A DNA stretch of 64,000 bases from Caprella mutica (taxonomy: Eukaryota; Arthropoda; Malacostraca; Amphipoda; Caprellidae). A program made the position numbers and the translations under genes. Location: positions 1-64,000 of the forward strand of contig CANNZV010001147.1 of the NCBI GenBank assembly GCA_947561585.1, given 5' to 3'. The notes below the pieces were generated by a model. The model searched no databases. It worked only from the letters and a program-made list of their open reading frames with translations, and was not told the DNA's origin. Below, piece by piece: positions 10,212 through 22,094 of this stretch (the first letter of the stretch is position 1; each line of letters starts with the position of its first letter).

Positions 10212-11201
10212 CCGGGTGACCAATAAAAAACTGGTCGAAAGTAAATGCTTATAACTTCCAAACTAATTGATGTAGAAAATTAAAACAAATATCACATAGA
10301 AGAGTATATTCTCAAGTTTTATTCGGTATATAACAAGTGTTTGAAATCCTTACCGCTGTGCTTAACACAGAGATTGATCCTTTTTTCAAAATTAGCGATT
10401 ACTGCAACTAATATATTTTGGTTACTTCACGTATTACTTGCTTCAAGTCTTCAATCATGTTTGGTTTAAATTTAAATACCTTCTCTTTAAAATATATAAG
10501 AGATAAAATCCAAAGGTGAAAGGTCAAGGGACTTAATTGGACAGAGAAAACGGTTTGGTGCGAAATAATCTTGTCCTCGAAGTGAATTTTCAATCAGTTT
10601 ATTGCAGACAAGAATGTGTATGCAGTTGCAGTGTCCTAATAAAACCAAAAGTCAAGATGATTGTCGTCAGTCATTACAATATTTAACATTTCAATGTATC
10701 CGTCAGTTTTTACAGAACAAACATTTTCAGTCTCTACATTTTTTAAAAACTAATGACCATGCATGGCCAATGCCAACTCAAACCGCACCGAACTGTCACT
10801 TTCGCCGATTGCAATGGTTTCTCAAACACTTCATTTCTTGTCTATTTATTGAACAAAATCTTAACCATTATAATGTTTATACCTTTGTCGAATTGAATGG
10901 AATATTTTCTCTTAACTTTAGTTGCAGAACTGCTTAAATGATAATGTTTAGAAATGAAAACACGCTATTCAATAGTTAGCTGCATAATAATTCATGAAGG
11001 TTGATTAAAATGTGTTGACGAAATATCTATTATGTTTAATTGAGATATCTGTATCCCTCATTCGATAGTTTTCAATATCTTTGATATTAAATAAAACTTA
11101 AAAATATACCCTTTTTTGTGCTATTTGTTTCATCTTTCTACACCAATTACTTTTTGAGTTATAAGCATTTACTTTCGACCAGTTTTTTATTGGTCACCCG
11201 G
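10212..11201. mobile_element. Tc1/mariner-like DNA transposon, 990 bp, degenerate interior
   Basis: Perfect 45-bp terminal inverted repeats begin CCGGGTGACCAATAAAAAAC (left 10212-10256; right 11157-11201 as reverse complement). A TA dinucleotide flanks each end (10210-10211 and 11202-11203), as expected for a TA target-site duplication of the IS630/Tc1/mariner superfamily. Similarity of the arms continues with mismatches for about 70 bp more. The interior holds a minus-strand transposase relic (10319-10905). About 1 kb is somewhat short for an intact element of this class, and the relic is broken, so it is not autonomous. Confidence 0.9.
10319..10905 (-). pseudogene. Tc1/mariner-like transposase, frameshifted and with stops
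   Basis: Read on the minus strand across changing frames, the family's landmarks appear in order. EKPLQSAKVTV (about 10790-10825) matches the EKPLHSPKVTVWC-type strand of DDE transposases. FWFY-stop-DTATAYT (about 10618-10645) matches the QDGATxHT catalytic Asp motif, with Gln replaced by a stop. KSLDLSPLDF (about 10510-10540) matches SPDLxPLDFFLWG with the last catalytic Asp. Then come KEKVFKFKPNMIEDLKQVIR and the C-terminal INLCVKHSGKDFKHLL before a stop at 10319. At least two frameshifts and several stops interrupt it, and the N-terminal DNA-binding part is not recognisable. The enzyme would have cut and moved the element; this copy cannot. Confidence 0.85.
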
Positions 11202-11737
11202 TATAATAAATTGTGATACGATAAGATTCTATGAAAACATTTGATCATACAGTTATGAATTCCATAATACCAATTTATGATTTTTATATATGCCTTTTAT
11301 TAAACAATATTAAACAAACTAATTCTCGAAAAACGAAATTGAATTTCATTCATATGGAAACATCTGAATACGTAGACGAGTACTCTCAATATCTTTAGAA
11401 ATGCTTTTTATTTAATTCACACGACTACATTCACACACCTTCAAATAAATTAAAGTCCATTTTCATTAGCAAATGGTTCTTCATATGTTCTTCTTGCAGT
11501 GAAATCCAAAGTCCTTAGCGAAATATCAAAGACTGAAGAGTTTGCAACTCACAAGTAATTTCTATAGGCGGTCCTGATTATTAATACCTATAAACTCTAC
11601 TATAAAAGAAGCCATATGGTTTTATTTAGACATATATGGGTGTAGATATATAATGACATAGACTCTTGTCGGGGCATTTTTAATCGAGGGATCGTCTGTT
11701 ATTGTCCATTACAATAATTTTGATTGAATTTTATTGT
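11202..11737. other. AT-rich unique DNA, nothing recognised
   Basis: No ORF, RNA gene or clear repeat was found between the mariner-like element and the family C repeat. Confidence 0.55.
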
Positions 11738-11898
11738 AAAATATCCGACACTGACATCGGCAATATTCGACGAAAGACAGTAGACTAAAAGTGATATAAA
11801 TTTATGATAAATTAAGGTTGGATTTTGGTCGATCATTTATTGTCGTAGATAGATTATTTTTCTTATCAGGAATTATAATCGGGTAACGAAAGATATCT
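11738..11898. mobile_element. dispersed repeat family C, copy 1
   Basis: About 160 bp aligns with 47228-47385 in the same orientation (shared blocks include AGTAGACTAAAAGTG-like, GTAGATAGAT and ATTATAATC) and with 40090-40245 in the opposite orientation. Copies are diverged and non-coding. Terminal repeats are not clear, so the class is unknown. Confidence 0.6.
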
Positions 11899-12429
11899 AT
11901 GGTGATTATACTTACAAACATTGATATGCTGAAGATTATGAATTTCAAGAAATTTAATCTAATTTAATATTCTTTAAATATTGCATTTTTCATTCTGTTT
12001 CTGCACTCAGAAATTATTTGTAACATTCCTGTGTCTCCCGTTTACCCTGTAAGTAGTTTTGTCACAGAAATTTGACACTTGAGTGCATCCAATAGAAGTT
12101 CTATTAATTTGTGTGTTTCATTGTGATGCATTTAGTGTACTGAAATGACATCATTTTAACTAAGGTTAATATGAGACACTAAAGTGCTCTGCACTGAAAC
12201 ACTTTCAAGTTGTTGCGACAGATAAGCAGATCAAAATTACACAGAGCTGATAAAATGAAAAAAAACACGAGTATTTCAGAGTTTTCTGAGTGTGTTGTAA
12301 GAAAGGTAACTGAAAAAGTATTTTACTCTAATTTCAATTTGATTATTCTTTTCTTAAATTATCTCTTGATCTGATTTTAGTTAGGTTTAGCTAGTATGGA
12401 GGATATCAAAAGAATATATTCTTAACTAC

Positions 12430-12542
12430 GGGCCCGGTCACACGAGCGTTAGCATGGATAGTATGGAATGGGTTTAACAATAATTTCCTCAGTCAAAATC
12501 GCTGTGAAAACGCCGTGCAAAAACGCTCGTGTGACAGTGCCT
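12430..12542. mobile_element. MITE-like palindromic element, 113 bp
   Basis: GGTCACACGAGCGTT near the left end is matched by AACGCTCGTGTGAC at 12522-12535. The ends read GGGCCCGGTCACACG and, as reverse complement, AGGCACTGTCACACG. GGGCC-type ends with CACACGAGCG are seen in several arthropod non-autonomous DNA elements; superfamily assignment is a guess. Confidence 0.75.
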
Positions 12543-13784
12543 CAATAGAATTGGTGTGAGTGCCTAACTAGAGCCCCTAACGATGGTGGCATGGAATTTC
12601 TTATCTCCCCCGTATCACGATGATCGCAAATATCCCCCGGTCCCAACACATTAATATGTATAGGTAACTGTAAATTAAAAGGAAACGTTAAACTGTTACC
12701 TTCACTAAATATTTGTAGTACTTTTTACCAGACCTATGCAACTTCTGGAGTAGTCATACCTGTTGTCTCGGTGAGTAACGTTAGATAACTGATTAGTTAC
12801 TTGAGACAGGGATTAGAAATTTCATTCGGTGAGAAAATTGAAGGCTGCGTTGTGTTGCACATGTTACTAATTAGGCAGGTGCGAACAGACTAAATTATTC
12901 ATTAACAGCTAATTTGGAATTTGCTCCTCGTGGATAATTAATTATTTTAGACACGTGAGACTTCTACGTCAAATTACCTAATAACTATGACAGCAGAATG
13001 ACATAGAGGTATCTACTGCATAAATATACCCACAAATGCATAATTTGATTCTTTTCGCCAATTACTCACATTCTATATGCAATAATTTCCTCATAATAAA
13101 ATCAAGTATTTATAGCTTAATTTTTCCCGAAATAAACAACTAAACTTGAGGCAAAAATCCCAAATGACTTGCAGCAAAAAAACAAAACCTGGTTTGAAAT
13201 TCATCCAGGCGGAATATAATTTTGCGGAAGGGGGCACAAAAGATGTACAGAGAATATTATCTTTTAAATGCCTTAAGCCAAATAAATTAGCATTTTTGTT
13301 TACTCCGAACTGAAGTTTCAATTACGGCAACTTCTTAATAGTTTCTACCTAAAGAATTCAGGTAACAGAACTGTTTCGGAAGAACAGTTAACTTTTTTCT
13401 TCCTGCAACTTTGGAACATTAGATACTTTTTAGTCTGAAGTCTACGGTAAAATCTATCTAAAATGAGCATTGAGATACAGAGTGAAAGTGTCAAAATGAG
13501 AATAATAAATACATGTTATTGCTTAGCAAGTAGTTACTTTTATCATACAATATAAAAAAAGATATAGAGTTTACATTTAATTGAATTGAAATTGGTTTTA
13601 ATGTTCAGTAAGGATGTACCAAAATGAACTTGGTGCAAATGTGCGGGAAACTGCTCTATGTTTCAGTAATGAAGTGTTTTTTTTTTGTAAGCCGATATTT
13701 TCCATATCTAATTTAAACTGTTTTTGAATGAATCACATATGATAAATAAGAACACACAATCGTAGAGCGCATACCTTCGCTTTT
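12543..13784. other. AT-rich unique DNA, no gene supported
   Basis: The longest open frame (13091-13321, minus, 76 codons) has no recognised motif and ordinary AT-rich composition. No RNA gene or repeat was identified. A poly-T run lies at about 13679-13686. Confidence 0.55.
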
Positions 13785-14285
13785 GCTTATAAATGACCTT
13801 GATCATCCAATATTCCTTATGTTCAAAGGGATCTTGACGTTGACCTTTGACATGATTGCTCCTAAAATTTTATCAAATAGTTGCTGAATAATGGCCAATC
13901 GTCCCACTAAATTTCAGGCAATTTTTTTGAATAATTTTTGAGATATTGAGTTATAAATGACCTTGATCTTGATCTATGATCCAATATCTTACCAGTTAGT
14001 TCCTGGATATCGACCAATCGTCCCACAAAATTTCATGCAATTGGTTTTAGATGGCCTTGACTTTTGCCTAATCGTTCTCACAATCAGAGAAACTGGTTCA
14101 AAGATAATGTCCAATCTCTCCACTAATTTTCTGGCAATTTGGTTGAATACTTTTTTGAGTCATTGAGTTATGAATGACCTTGACCTTGATATTTGACAGG
14201 ACTGCTCCCGAAATTTCATCAGATAGTCCCTGGACATTGACTAATCGACCCATCAAATTTCGGGTAATTTGGTTGAACACTTTTT
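13785..14285 (-). repeat. AGGTCA-rich diverged tandem repeat (minus orientation)
   Basis: Four imperfect units of roughly 120-135 bp, each with TGACCTTGATCTTGATC-like runs (AAGGTCA in reverse), a CCAATCGTCCCAC block and TTTTTGAGTTAT. The same family runs in the other orientation at 39385-39890. Any open frames here (for example 13957-14166) cross the repeat and are not genes. Confidence 0.85.
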
Positions 14286-14346
14286 GAGTTATGCGAATAA
14301 CAAGATGGTCATAGATTATGTTTTCTTTGATAGTGATAAAAATATG

Positions 14347-14415
14347 AAAGTTATGGTGGGGTCATAGAAGATTGCATGTAGTCCCCTTCAATCTTCAATG
14401 GCCCACCATAACTTT
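14347..14415. mobile_element. MITE family B hairpin, 69 bp
   Basis: AAAGTTATGGTGGGGTCATA and, downstream, its near complement (ATGGCCCACCATAACTTT) form arms of about 27 bp around a 14-bp loop. The same arm recurs at 42342-42411, at 48780-48812 and at the ends of the 1.4-kb element 40915-42310. Confidence 0.85.
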
Positions 14416-14571
14416 TTCTCTGTGTACAAGGCAATGGTACTTTGAACAGCTGTAGAATTTAAAGTCCAGTAAGTTAAGTTTACAAATAAATCTCGACTGA
14501 TTTTGATTGTAACTTTAGTTAAAATATATTTAACTGAAAGTTTTAATGACTTATGTAGAATTGGAATAGTG

Positions 14572-16912
14572 GAACTGATGTCATAAGGGGTGACTGATGT
14601 CATAAGGTGTGACTGATGTCATAAGGAGTGACTGATGTCATAAGGGGTGACTGATGTCATAAGGGGTGACTGATGTCATAAGGTGTGACTGATGTCATAA
14701 GGAGTGACTGATGTCATAAGGGGTGACTGATGTCATAAGGGGTGACTGATGTCATAAGGGGTGACTGATGTCATAAGGGGTGACTGATATCATAAGGAGT
14801 GACTGATGTCATAAGGGGTGACTGATGTCATAAGGGGTGACTGATGTCATGAGGGGTGACTGATGTCATAAGGGGTGACTGATGTCATAAGGGGTGACTG
14901 ATGTCATAAGGGGTGACTGATGTCATAAGGTGACTGATGTCATAAGGAGTGACTGATGTCATAAGGGGTGACTGATGTCATAAGGGGTGACTGATGTCAT
15001 AAGGGGTGACTGGTGTCATAAGGGGTGACTGATGTCATAAGGAGTGACTGATGTCATAAGGGGTGACTGGTGTCATAAGGGGTGACTGGTGTCATAAGGG
15101 GTGACTGATGTCATAAGGGGTGACTGATGTCATAAGGAGTGACTGATGTCATAAGGTGTGACTGATGTCATAAGGTGTGACTGATATCATAAGGGGTGAC
15201 TGATATCATAATGGGTGACTGATATCATAAGGGGTGACTGGTGTCATAAGGGGTGACTGATGTCATAAGGGGTGACTGATGTCATAAGGGGTGACTGGTG
15301 TCATAAGGGGTGACTGATGTCATAAGGGGTGACTGATGTCATAAGGAGTGACTGATGTCATAAGGGGTGACTGATGTCATAAGGGGTGACTGATATCATA
15401 AGGGGTGACAGATATCATAAGGGGTGACTGATGTCATAAGGGGTGACTGATATCATAAGGGGTGACTGATATCATAAGGGGTGACTGATGTCATAAGGGG
15501 TGACTGATATCATAAGGGGTGACTGATGTCATAAGGGGTGACTGATATTATAAGGGGTGACTGATGTCATAAGGGGTGACTGATGTCATAAGGGGTGACT
15601 GATATCATAAGGGGTGACTGATGTCATAAGGGGTGACTGATATCATAAGGGGTGACTGATGTCATAAGGGGTGACTGATGTCATAAGGGGTGACTGATGT
15701 CATAAGGGGTGACTGATATCATAAGGTGTGACTGATGTCATAAGGGGTGACTGATATCATAAGGGGTGACTGATGTCATAAGGTGTGACTGATGTCATAA
15801 GGGGTGACTGATATCATAAGGGGTGACTGATGTCATAGGGGGTGACTGATATCATAAGGGGTGACTGATATCATAAGGGGTGACTGATGTCATAAGGGGT
15901 GACTGATATCATAAGGGGTGACTGATGTCATAAGGGGTGACTGATGTCATAAGGGGTGACTGATGTCATAAGGGGTGACTGATGTCATAAGGGGTGACTG
16001 ATGTCATAAGGGGTGACTGATATCATAAGGTGTGACTGATGTCATAAGGGGTGACTGATATCATAAGGGGTGACTGATGTCATAAGGTGTGACTGATGTC
16101 ATAAGGGGTGACTGATATCATAAGGGGTGACTGATGTCATAGGGGGTGACTGATATCATAAGGGGTGACTGATATCATAAGGGGTGACTGATGTCATAAG
16201 GGGTGACTGATATCATAAGGGGTGACTGATGTCATAAGGGGTGACTGATGTCATAAGGGGTGACTGATGTCATAAGGGGTGACTGATATCATAAGAGGTG
16301 ACTGATATCATAAGGGGTGACGATGTCATAAGGGGTGACTGATATCATAAGGGGTGACTGATATCATAAGGGGTGACTGATGTCATAAGGGGTGACTGAT
16401 GTCATAAGGGGTGACTGATGTCATAAGGGGTGACTGATATCATAAGTGGTGACTGATATCATAAGGGGTGACTGATATCATAAGGGGTGACTGATATCAT
16501 AAGGGGTGACTGATGTCATAAGGGGTGACTGATGTCATAAGGGGTGACCTGATATCATAAGGGGTGACTGATGTCATAAGGGGTGACTGATGTCATAAGG
16601 GGTGACCTGATATCATAAGGGGTGACTGATGTCATAAGGGGTGACTGATGTCATAAGGGGTGACCTGATATCATAAGGGGTGACTGATGTCATAAGGGGT
16701 GACTGATGTCATAAGGGTGACTGATGTCATAAGGGGTGACTGATGTCATAAGGGGTGACTGATGTCATAAGGGGTGACTGATGTCATTAGGGTGACTGAT
16801 GTCATAAGGGGTGACTGATGTCATAAGGTGTGACTGATGTCATAAGGGGTGACTGATTTCATAAGGGGTGACTGATGTCATAAGGGGTGACTGATGTCAT
16901 AAGGGGTGACTC
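14572..16912. repeat. 19-bp minisatellite, about 123 copies
   Basis: The unit is GGGGTGACTGATGTCATAA. Common variants are GATATCAT, GGAGTG, GGTGTG and GGTGTCAT, and some units are one base short or long. A rare GTCATAGGG variant at 15832 and 16136, exactly 304 bp (16 units) apart and with matching neighbours, marks a block duplication. GGTGACCTGATATC units near 16540-16670 form another short-range triplication. Confidence 0.98.
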
Positions 16913-17699
16913 ATTAGTTTCTCTCCCTCTAACTTTTATAAAGTTTTCTTCCATTCAATAATATCACATTCGTTAGTACAACTTTAACAATCGTATCAAT
17001 TTTCCGAGTCAAACTTTATAGTTGAATTGATTTCTATTTTATTTGTTTTAGAAGTTATTGATTGTAAATTTGATATCTTTGAACAGAGTTTGTTAGTTAA
17101 ATAATTGCATGTTATGAAATAGTAATGATTTCATGTAGAATATCGATTGAATAGTACACATTGTATGAGTATAATGCATATATATTTATATTAATTTTAT
17201 ATGTTCATTTCTTTTTTTCTATCTATTTATTATTTTCATCTCACATACCTTAAATATCTATTTATCTTATTCAAATTAGAAAATGATAATGAGTAAATTT
17301 CAATTAATTAAATTTTCTTCGTATATAAGAACGACTGACATTTAAATAGAATAGTATATAGCCTATCCCTTTAACTGTTCACTTTAATAATAAATACTAT
17401 TTTCTAATGTATTATAAAATGTGTAACTGTTCGATAACACGGCTCTAACCCTATCAATAGGTTCTCTATTTACCGAACATTCCTTTCTTTTAACTAATAA
17501 GAGATATAGAGTTATGCAATAGTATTGGCTATTCTCTGTACGCTGCTGGTAATTGGCTGCAAAGAATACTGCCATAGGATACTCTGCTTGATAATATTCT
17601 CTCTCACTATTCTGCTATTGGTTGTTACTTTGAAAACATTATCAGTGAAATGAATATCTGCTATTTACATCTCATGTGAGGAATTAGAATATATTAATA
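16913..17699. other. AT-rich unique DNA, no gene supported
   Basis: A minus-strand frame at 17384-17575 has no recognisable feature. Nothing else stands out. Confidence 0.55.
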
Positions 17700-17945
17700 G
17701 ATTATTTTGTGATAAAATTATTCCTAATATATTTTGATATCTTTGTTTTTCTTATAATATTTTCAATTGTTCAGAAATATCGATTTTTATATTTTACCGA
17801 AGTAATTTCCTATTTCATTTTCTATTTCTATTAAAATTTTTTACCATAATAAATCTTAACATCATCTTAATAGTTTTTATTACCCGTAAACTATGTAAAA
17901 GATTTTTCCTCTTATCTAAAAAAAATAATTCAGTAGAATTTTTTG
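17700..17945. repeat. dispersed repeat pair, copy 1
   Basis: About 245 bp aligns with 43895-44145 in the same orientation. Shared blocks include AAGTAATTTCCTATTT (AAGTTATTTCCTATTT in the partner), TTACCATAATA, TTTTTAT-ACCCGTA and TTTCCTCTT. Both copies are non-coding and diverged. Confidence 0.65.
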
Positions 17946-18305
17946 TAAATAATTTTTTAAAAGTCTCTAAGCAACTAACTTTGTATGTTACAACATTAAA
18001 TTAATCTATACTATGTTAGTTGAAGTTATATATTATTTCAACTAGTTATTCATTTAAATTGAAAGCCTTTAAAACAATACGTCTCCCCTGATGTTTATGC
18101 CAGGCCTCTGAATATTCATTGGTTTCTTCTAAGGAAGAGTTAGGAGAAGAATAACAGTCTTTTTAATTACTCGGGACACAAAGACGCTAATTCTCCTAAC
18201 GCATATTTATAGCAGCTAAAACCTACAACTGCAAATGTCTTGAGATGTTACGTCACAGGAAGTAACACTTTTCAAAAAGAATATATAATTTTAGTTTACA
18301 TAATT
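17946..18305. other. AT-rich unique DNA, nothing recognised
   Basis: No ORF, RNA gene or repeat was identified in this stretch. Confidence 0.5.
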
Positions 18306-18622
18306 AATTAGGTTAATTTTCGAATTATTGGATGGCTTCACATATTTGATCATGTAGGAAAATAAAATTAATATAGTAATTTTACTTTATTTTCACTTAA
18401 TTGGTATCCATGATAACTGCAGGATACCAATCATGGGTACCAATAAAAGTTAAAATAATTATTAGATACTTTTTTTGGGTAAAGTCCTATATGTGCGTAG
18501 CCAAGAGGTTAAGTATACAGGTGCACACAGCTGCTAATTTGACCGGTGTCTGCACCTGCGTACACAAACCCATTCTTATTATAAAATATGGAACCATCCA
18601 ATGACTTGGAACTTACCCTGTA
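18306..18622. mobile_element. MITE family A copy with internal insertion
   Basis: The left arm (CGAATTATTGGATGGCTTC) matches the right end in reverse (TACAGGGTAAGTTCCAAGTC then ATTGGATGGTTCC). The palindromic core around AATTGGTATCCATGATAACT is shared with the 46.6-kb copy. About 100 bp of extra sequence at 18470-18575 contains its own small inverted repeat (AGGTGCACAC / GTGTCTGCACCT) and makes this copy twice the usual length. Confidence 0.75.
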
Positions 18623-19927
18623 CTTAATTTGAAGGTAAGGTTTAGCCGGAGGAAATCTTTCTATAGTGATATTCATGAATAATTGAAAATTGATTGTTAT
18701 AATTAAAATTAATTTATATAATGAAAATTTATCGTCATATTAAAAATTTATTATTATTATGAATATACGAGTATTTCATTGAAAAATATTGATAAATATT
18801 GATAATACATTATATCTGATATATACTTTTAATAGTAAATATTAACTTTTAAGCATGAATTTCCTGACTATATTTTAAAATGGAAATAAATATAAGAGGT
18901 GAAATATAAAAGAGATGTAAATCGTTTTTTAAAAAAGAATGTAAACCTTTTCTCCAAAAGTATGTGTGTCTTAGCAGTTTAATAGCTGCTTATTTTGTAG
19001 CACCATTTACCATTCGCAACCAGTATTGGCAACCCATTCCTGTCTAATTCTAGGTACACATTATCACTAGAGTCTAGTAGTATGAATATTCCCAGGGCAT
19101 AGCACCGAATAAGTGTCAGTTCGCTTTGCTGCTCGATAAGGCAGAGCTGTATCGGAACACTCTCTCAATTGATATATCTTCATTTGTTTTCAGAGGTGCG
19201 GGTACTTTGAGGTGTTCTCATGAATTTTTATGCGATCCAATCCCCTCTGTGTGCTTAGAACCTCTTGCTGCATTTCAAGCACAAATAGACTTTGGAGAGG
19301 TTAGTGCGTGGATTTCAAGGTGTCGACAGTGTGATAACTTCAAATTATAGTTAGCGTGAAGATGGCTATAGTGTGGCTATACTGTGGCTATAGTGGCTAT
19401 AGTGTGATGATATTAAAGCAATGGCCAATATGAAAATATAATTTGTTCTTGAATTTGATAATTTAATAAATGAAAATTCCAAATCCGGTTTTGTAATCTG
19501 ATTCAAATATGAATTTATAATCAAATTTTAATTTAGATTCATAGTGTTTTTTAACTCAATATTCAAAAACAATTTTTAATCTAAATTAATTAAGTGTTTT
19601 TCAATCTAAAATTCATTATCGGATTTTTAATCTAAATTAATTATCTGATTTTAATCTAAGTTTACAATTCAATTGTTAATCAAAATATATTTTTTATATT
19701 ACATTCAATGTTATTTATTCTTAAAGTTACTTCAAAGTATTTATTATTTTCCATTACATCATTCAATACGATAGAGATACACTAAGTTACATTGTATATT
19801 GAAAATAATATAATGACATCATTTTACATAAATAATTAATAAAATCATCTCACATAATTAATTAATAAATAACACGCAAGAGACATATTGACAGTTTATC
19901 TAGTAACATAAGATGGTCTGTTATTAT
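18623..19927. other. AT-rich unique DNA; one unconvincing open frame
   Basis: A 19126-19350 plus-strand frame without an ATG encodes a Cys-containing peptide, with no family recognised. Around 19500-19690 an imperfect TTTTAATCTAAATTAATTA-like motif recurs irregularly. GTGGCTATA repeats four times at 19360-19410. Confidence 0.5.
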
Positions 19928-20086
19928 ACAGGGCAAGATCCGAGTTAGTGAAAGGCTCTACATTTTCGATCATGAAAGCAAAAAGTAATAGTTATTATTT
20001 AACTTTCATTTTAATAATAATTATTATAATTTTACTTTTTATGATCAATAAGGTGAAACTGTCCAATAACTCATAACTCACCCTGT
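19928..20086. mobile_element. MITE family A, full-length 159 bp
   Basis: The best-preserved copy. The left end ACAGGGCAAGATCCGAGTTA and the reverse complement of the right end, ACAGGGTGAGTTATGAGTTA, pair over about 46 bp up to an inner GATCAT. The AT-rich interior has no coding capacity. Confidence 0.9.
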
Positions 20087-21099
20087 TTCCTAATACTCAC
20101 CGTTTCGAGTGAGTACATCAGAATGGTTTGGTATGTGTGACGCAAATCCTCACTGCGAGTTACAAATTATAGTCTCTGACTCTGAACGACTCACCTTCTC
20201 CTACCTAATAGATGGAGACTCTCTTGTAGGTATAAATGGAGTCTAAGAGGCACATCAGGAGGCGTGAGGTTAAATTCTAACCTTGGAACACTGAAGGTTG
20301 AATTCCTGAATTTTTAATCAAGAGTTCATGACAATTTGGTTTGCACATTTTCAGTTTACTTTGAAGTTTAGTTTTTACTCCCGTAGAGTAATGAGATTTG
20401 AAAAGTTTTCAGACTTGGAATATTTTATTATTTAGGGAAAAAGATAGTAATTAAATTAGTGTTGTTGTTGATAAATTATCATTAGAATGATATTCAGTTG
20501 GAAGTTTTTAAATGTTGTAATTGTGAAATTGTTTATAGTTAATGTTTTTCTGAGCTAACACATATTATCGAATTCATATTATTATAATAGGTTTATTAAT
20601 GATACTCACACAAAAATTAATATAGGTACAAAAAGAAAATGAAATGGAGACAACATTAACCCTATATATGGTAGACAAAATTTGGTTAATCAGGCAATCG
20701 TGTCTTTAAAAATACAAACACAGAAGCAAAATTTCGTTCAAATACAAAAATACAAATTTCATGACACTGTCTAGATTATAGTTTACATGTTGGAAAATAA
20801 CACCGAATCTATACTAGATGAGAATTTTAAACAGATACAAAGAGACAACAGTACTGTTCAGAAAGGATATATTGCTTTAACTGTTTTAAAAAGTAGATAG
20901 CTTTTGAAAGTTTCTTATATGTAGTCAGTTCCTAAAATAAAGAGTGTGGAAAAGAAAATTTCGCTGGCTGATAGAAGCTCTACAATAATAATTGGTAAAA
21001 TTTTCATCAGTTTTCTATAATCATGCGTAGTCTGACATGAGTCTTCCCTCCGAGCAAAGTGATCATGACTTAACAAAACAAGATAATATCGAAATACTG
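20087..21099. other. AT-rich unique DNA; may include the decayed LINE 3' end
   Basis: No gene supported. The part next to 21100 may be the degraded C-terminal and 3' untranslated region of the minus-strand LINE, but no motif proves it. Confidence 0.45.
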
Positions 21100-21612
21100 T
21101 TGAATTTAAGAATATTGTACTTAAGAAATATATCCTCCATACAATTGATCAAAATAATCTATATACTATGTGCTCTTGTAGTGTAAATAACCTATCACAG
21201 TCACCCTTACTAACATTTCCCCAAACTAATAGTGCATATGTGATATGCGAATAAAATGAATATAATATATCTTTTTCGATGAAAAGATGAACAAGGCATG
21301 ATACCTTGCGAATAATACCAAGTGATCTAGACAAAATACTTATTATGGAACTTCCATGAGACTCAAAAGATAGATTTTTGTCTTAGAAAACTCATTGATT
21401 CAACTAGCTCAATAGTGTAGTTCCTTATTTAATTGGTGTCTACAGCTCTATTTGTAATAATTAAGTATTTAATTTTTACCAATGCTTAGTGAAAGTGTGT
21501 TGGCAAGCAGCAACTCCCTTCACCAAGTACAACTCTACATCAACTAAATTGGCTAGACTATCTAAAGAGTTACTGGTTATGAACAGAGTTGTGTCATCAG
21601 CATATTGAACCA
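21100..21612 (-). pseudogene. LINE reverse transcriptase, C-terminal half (decayed)
   Basis: On the minus strand QYADDTTLFITSNSLDSLA (about 21555-21609) contains the YADD catalytic box of non-LTR reverse transcriptases (YADD codons at 21593-21604). Downstream SLGIIRKVSCLVHLF and SHITYALLVWGNVSKGD (21149-21334) match the thumb region (typically SHLxYGIxxWGN). Frame changes and stops separate the pieces, so the gene is dead. It continues, after an insertion, in 22095-22640. It resembles Jockey/CR1-type LINEs, but the clade cannot be fixed by eye. Confidence 0.88.
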
Positions 21613-21654
21613 TATTTATCTGTAACATGTTCTACAGATGTCACAAACACCCAG

Positions 21655-22090
21655 ATAGCATTGAGATACTCCCGGAATATTCCCACGATATTTATATATT
21701 CCTTCATTATCTGTTATCGAAAATCGACATCGCGGGAATATTCCAGGAATAGTTCAAATTTATCAAATCCTATTACGATATCCATGGAATATTCCAGGAA
21801 TTGAAAAAATTTAGTGGATCCCGTAAGATTTTTAGGGAATATTCACCGAATTAATGAAAATTAATTGATCCCTTTACAATTTCGAGGTGATATTCACCGA
21901 ATTATGAAAATTAGTTGATTCCCTTATGATTTCGAGGGATATTCCCGGAGTTAATAAAAATTAGTTGATGCAGTATTCCCTCGATATCGAAAGGAATATG
22001 AAAGGAATAACCCCAGGGAATTTCCCCGGAATATCCCGGGAATAAATTTTTGTTTGAAAAATACTGTTTTTTGTTTAAAAAATACTGTTT
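21655..22090. repeat. diverged ~50-bp repeat inserted in the LINE
   Basis: Units of about 49-51 bp carry ATTCACCGAATTA, GAAAATTAGTTGAT and CCCTTATGATTTCGAGG. Palindromic CGGGAATATTCC-like junctions occur at both sides. It sits between the VPQG and YADD regions of the reverse transcriptase, replacing the expected ~350 bp, so it was inserted or expanded after the LINE arrived. Confidence 0.7.
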
Positions 22091-22094
22091 AAAC

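Noticed and set aside
10602..10937. 111-codon plus-strand frame
   Set aside because: It is antisense to the transposase relic, whose motifs are read on the minus strand.
19126..19350. Cys-containing 74-codon plus frame, and a zinc-finger-like reading on the opposite strand
   Set aside because: It has no ATG, the opposite-strand reading has stops and lacks the His pair, and it is likely chance.
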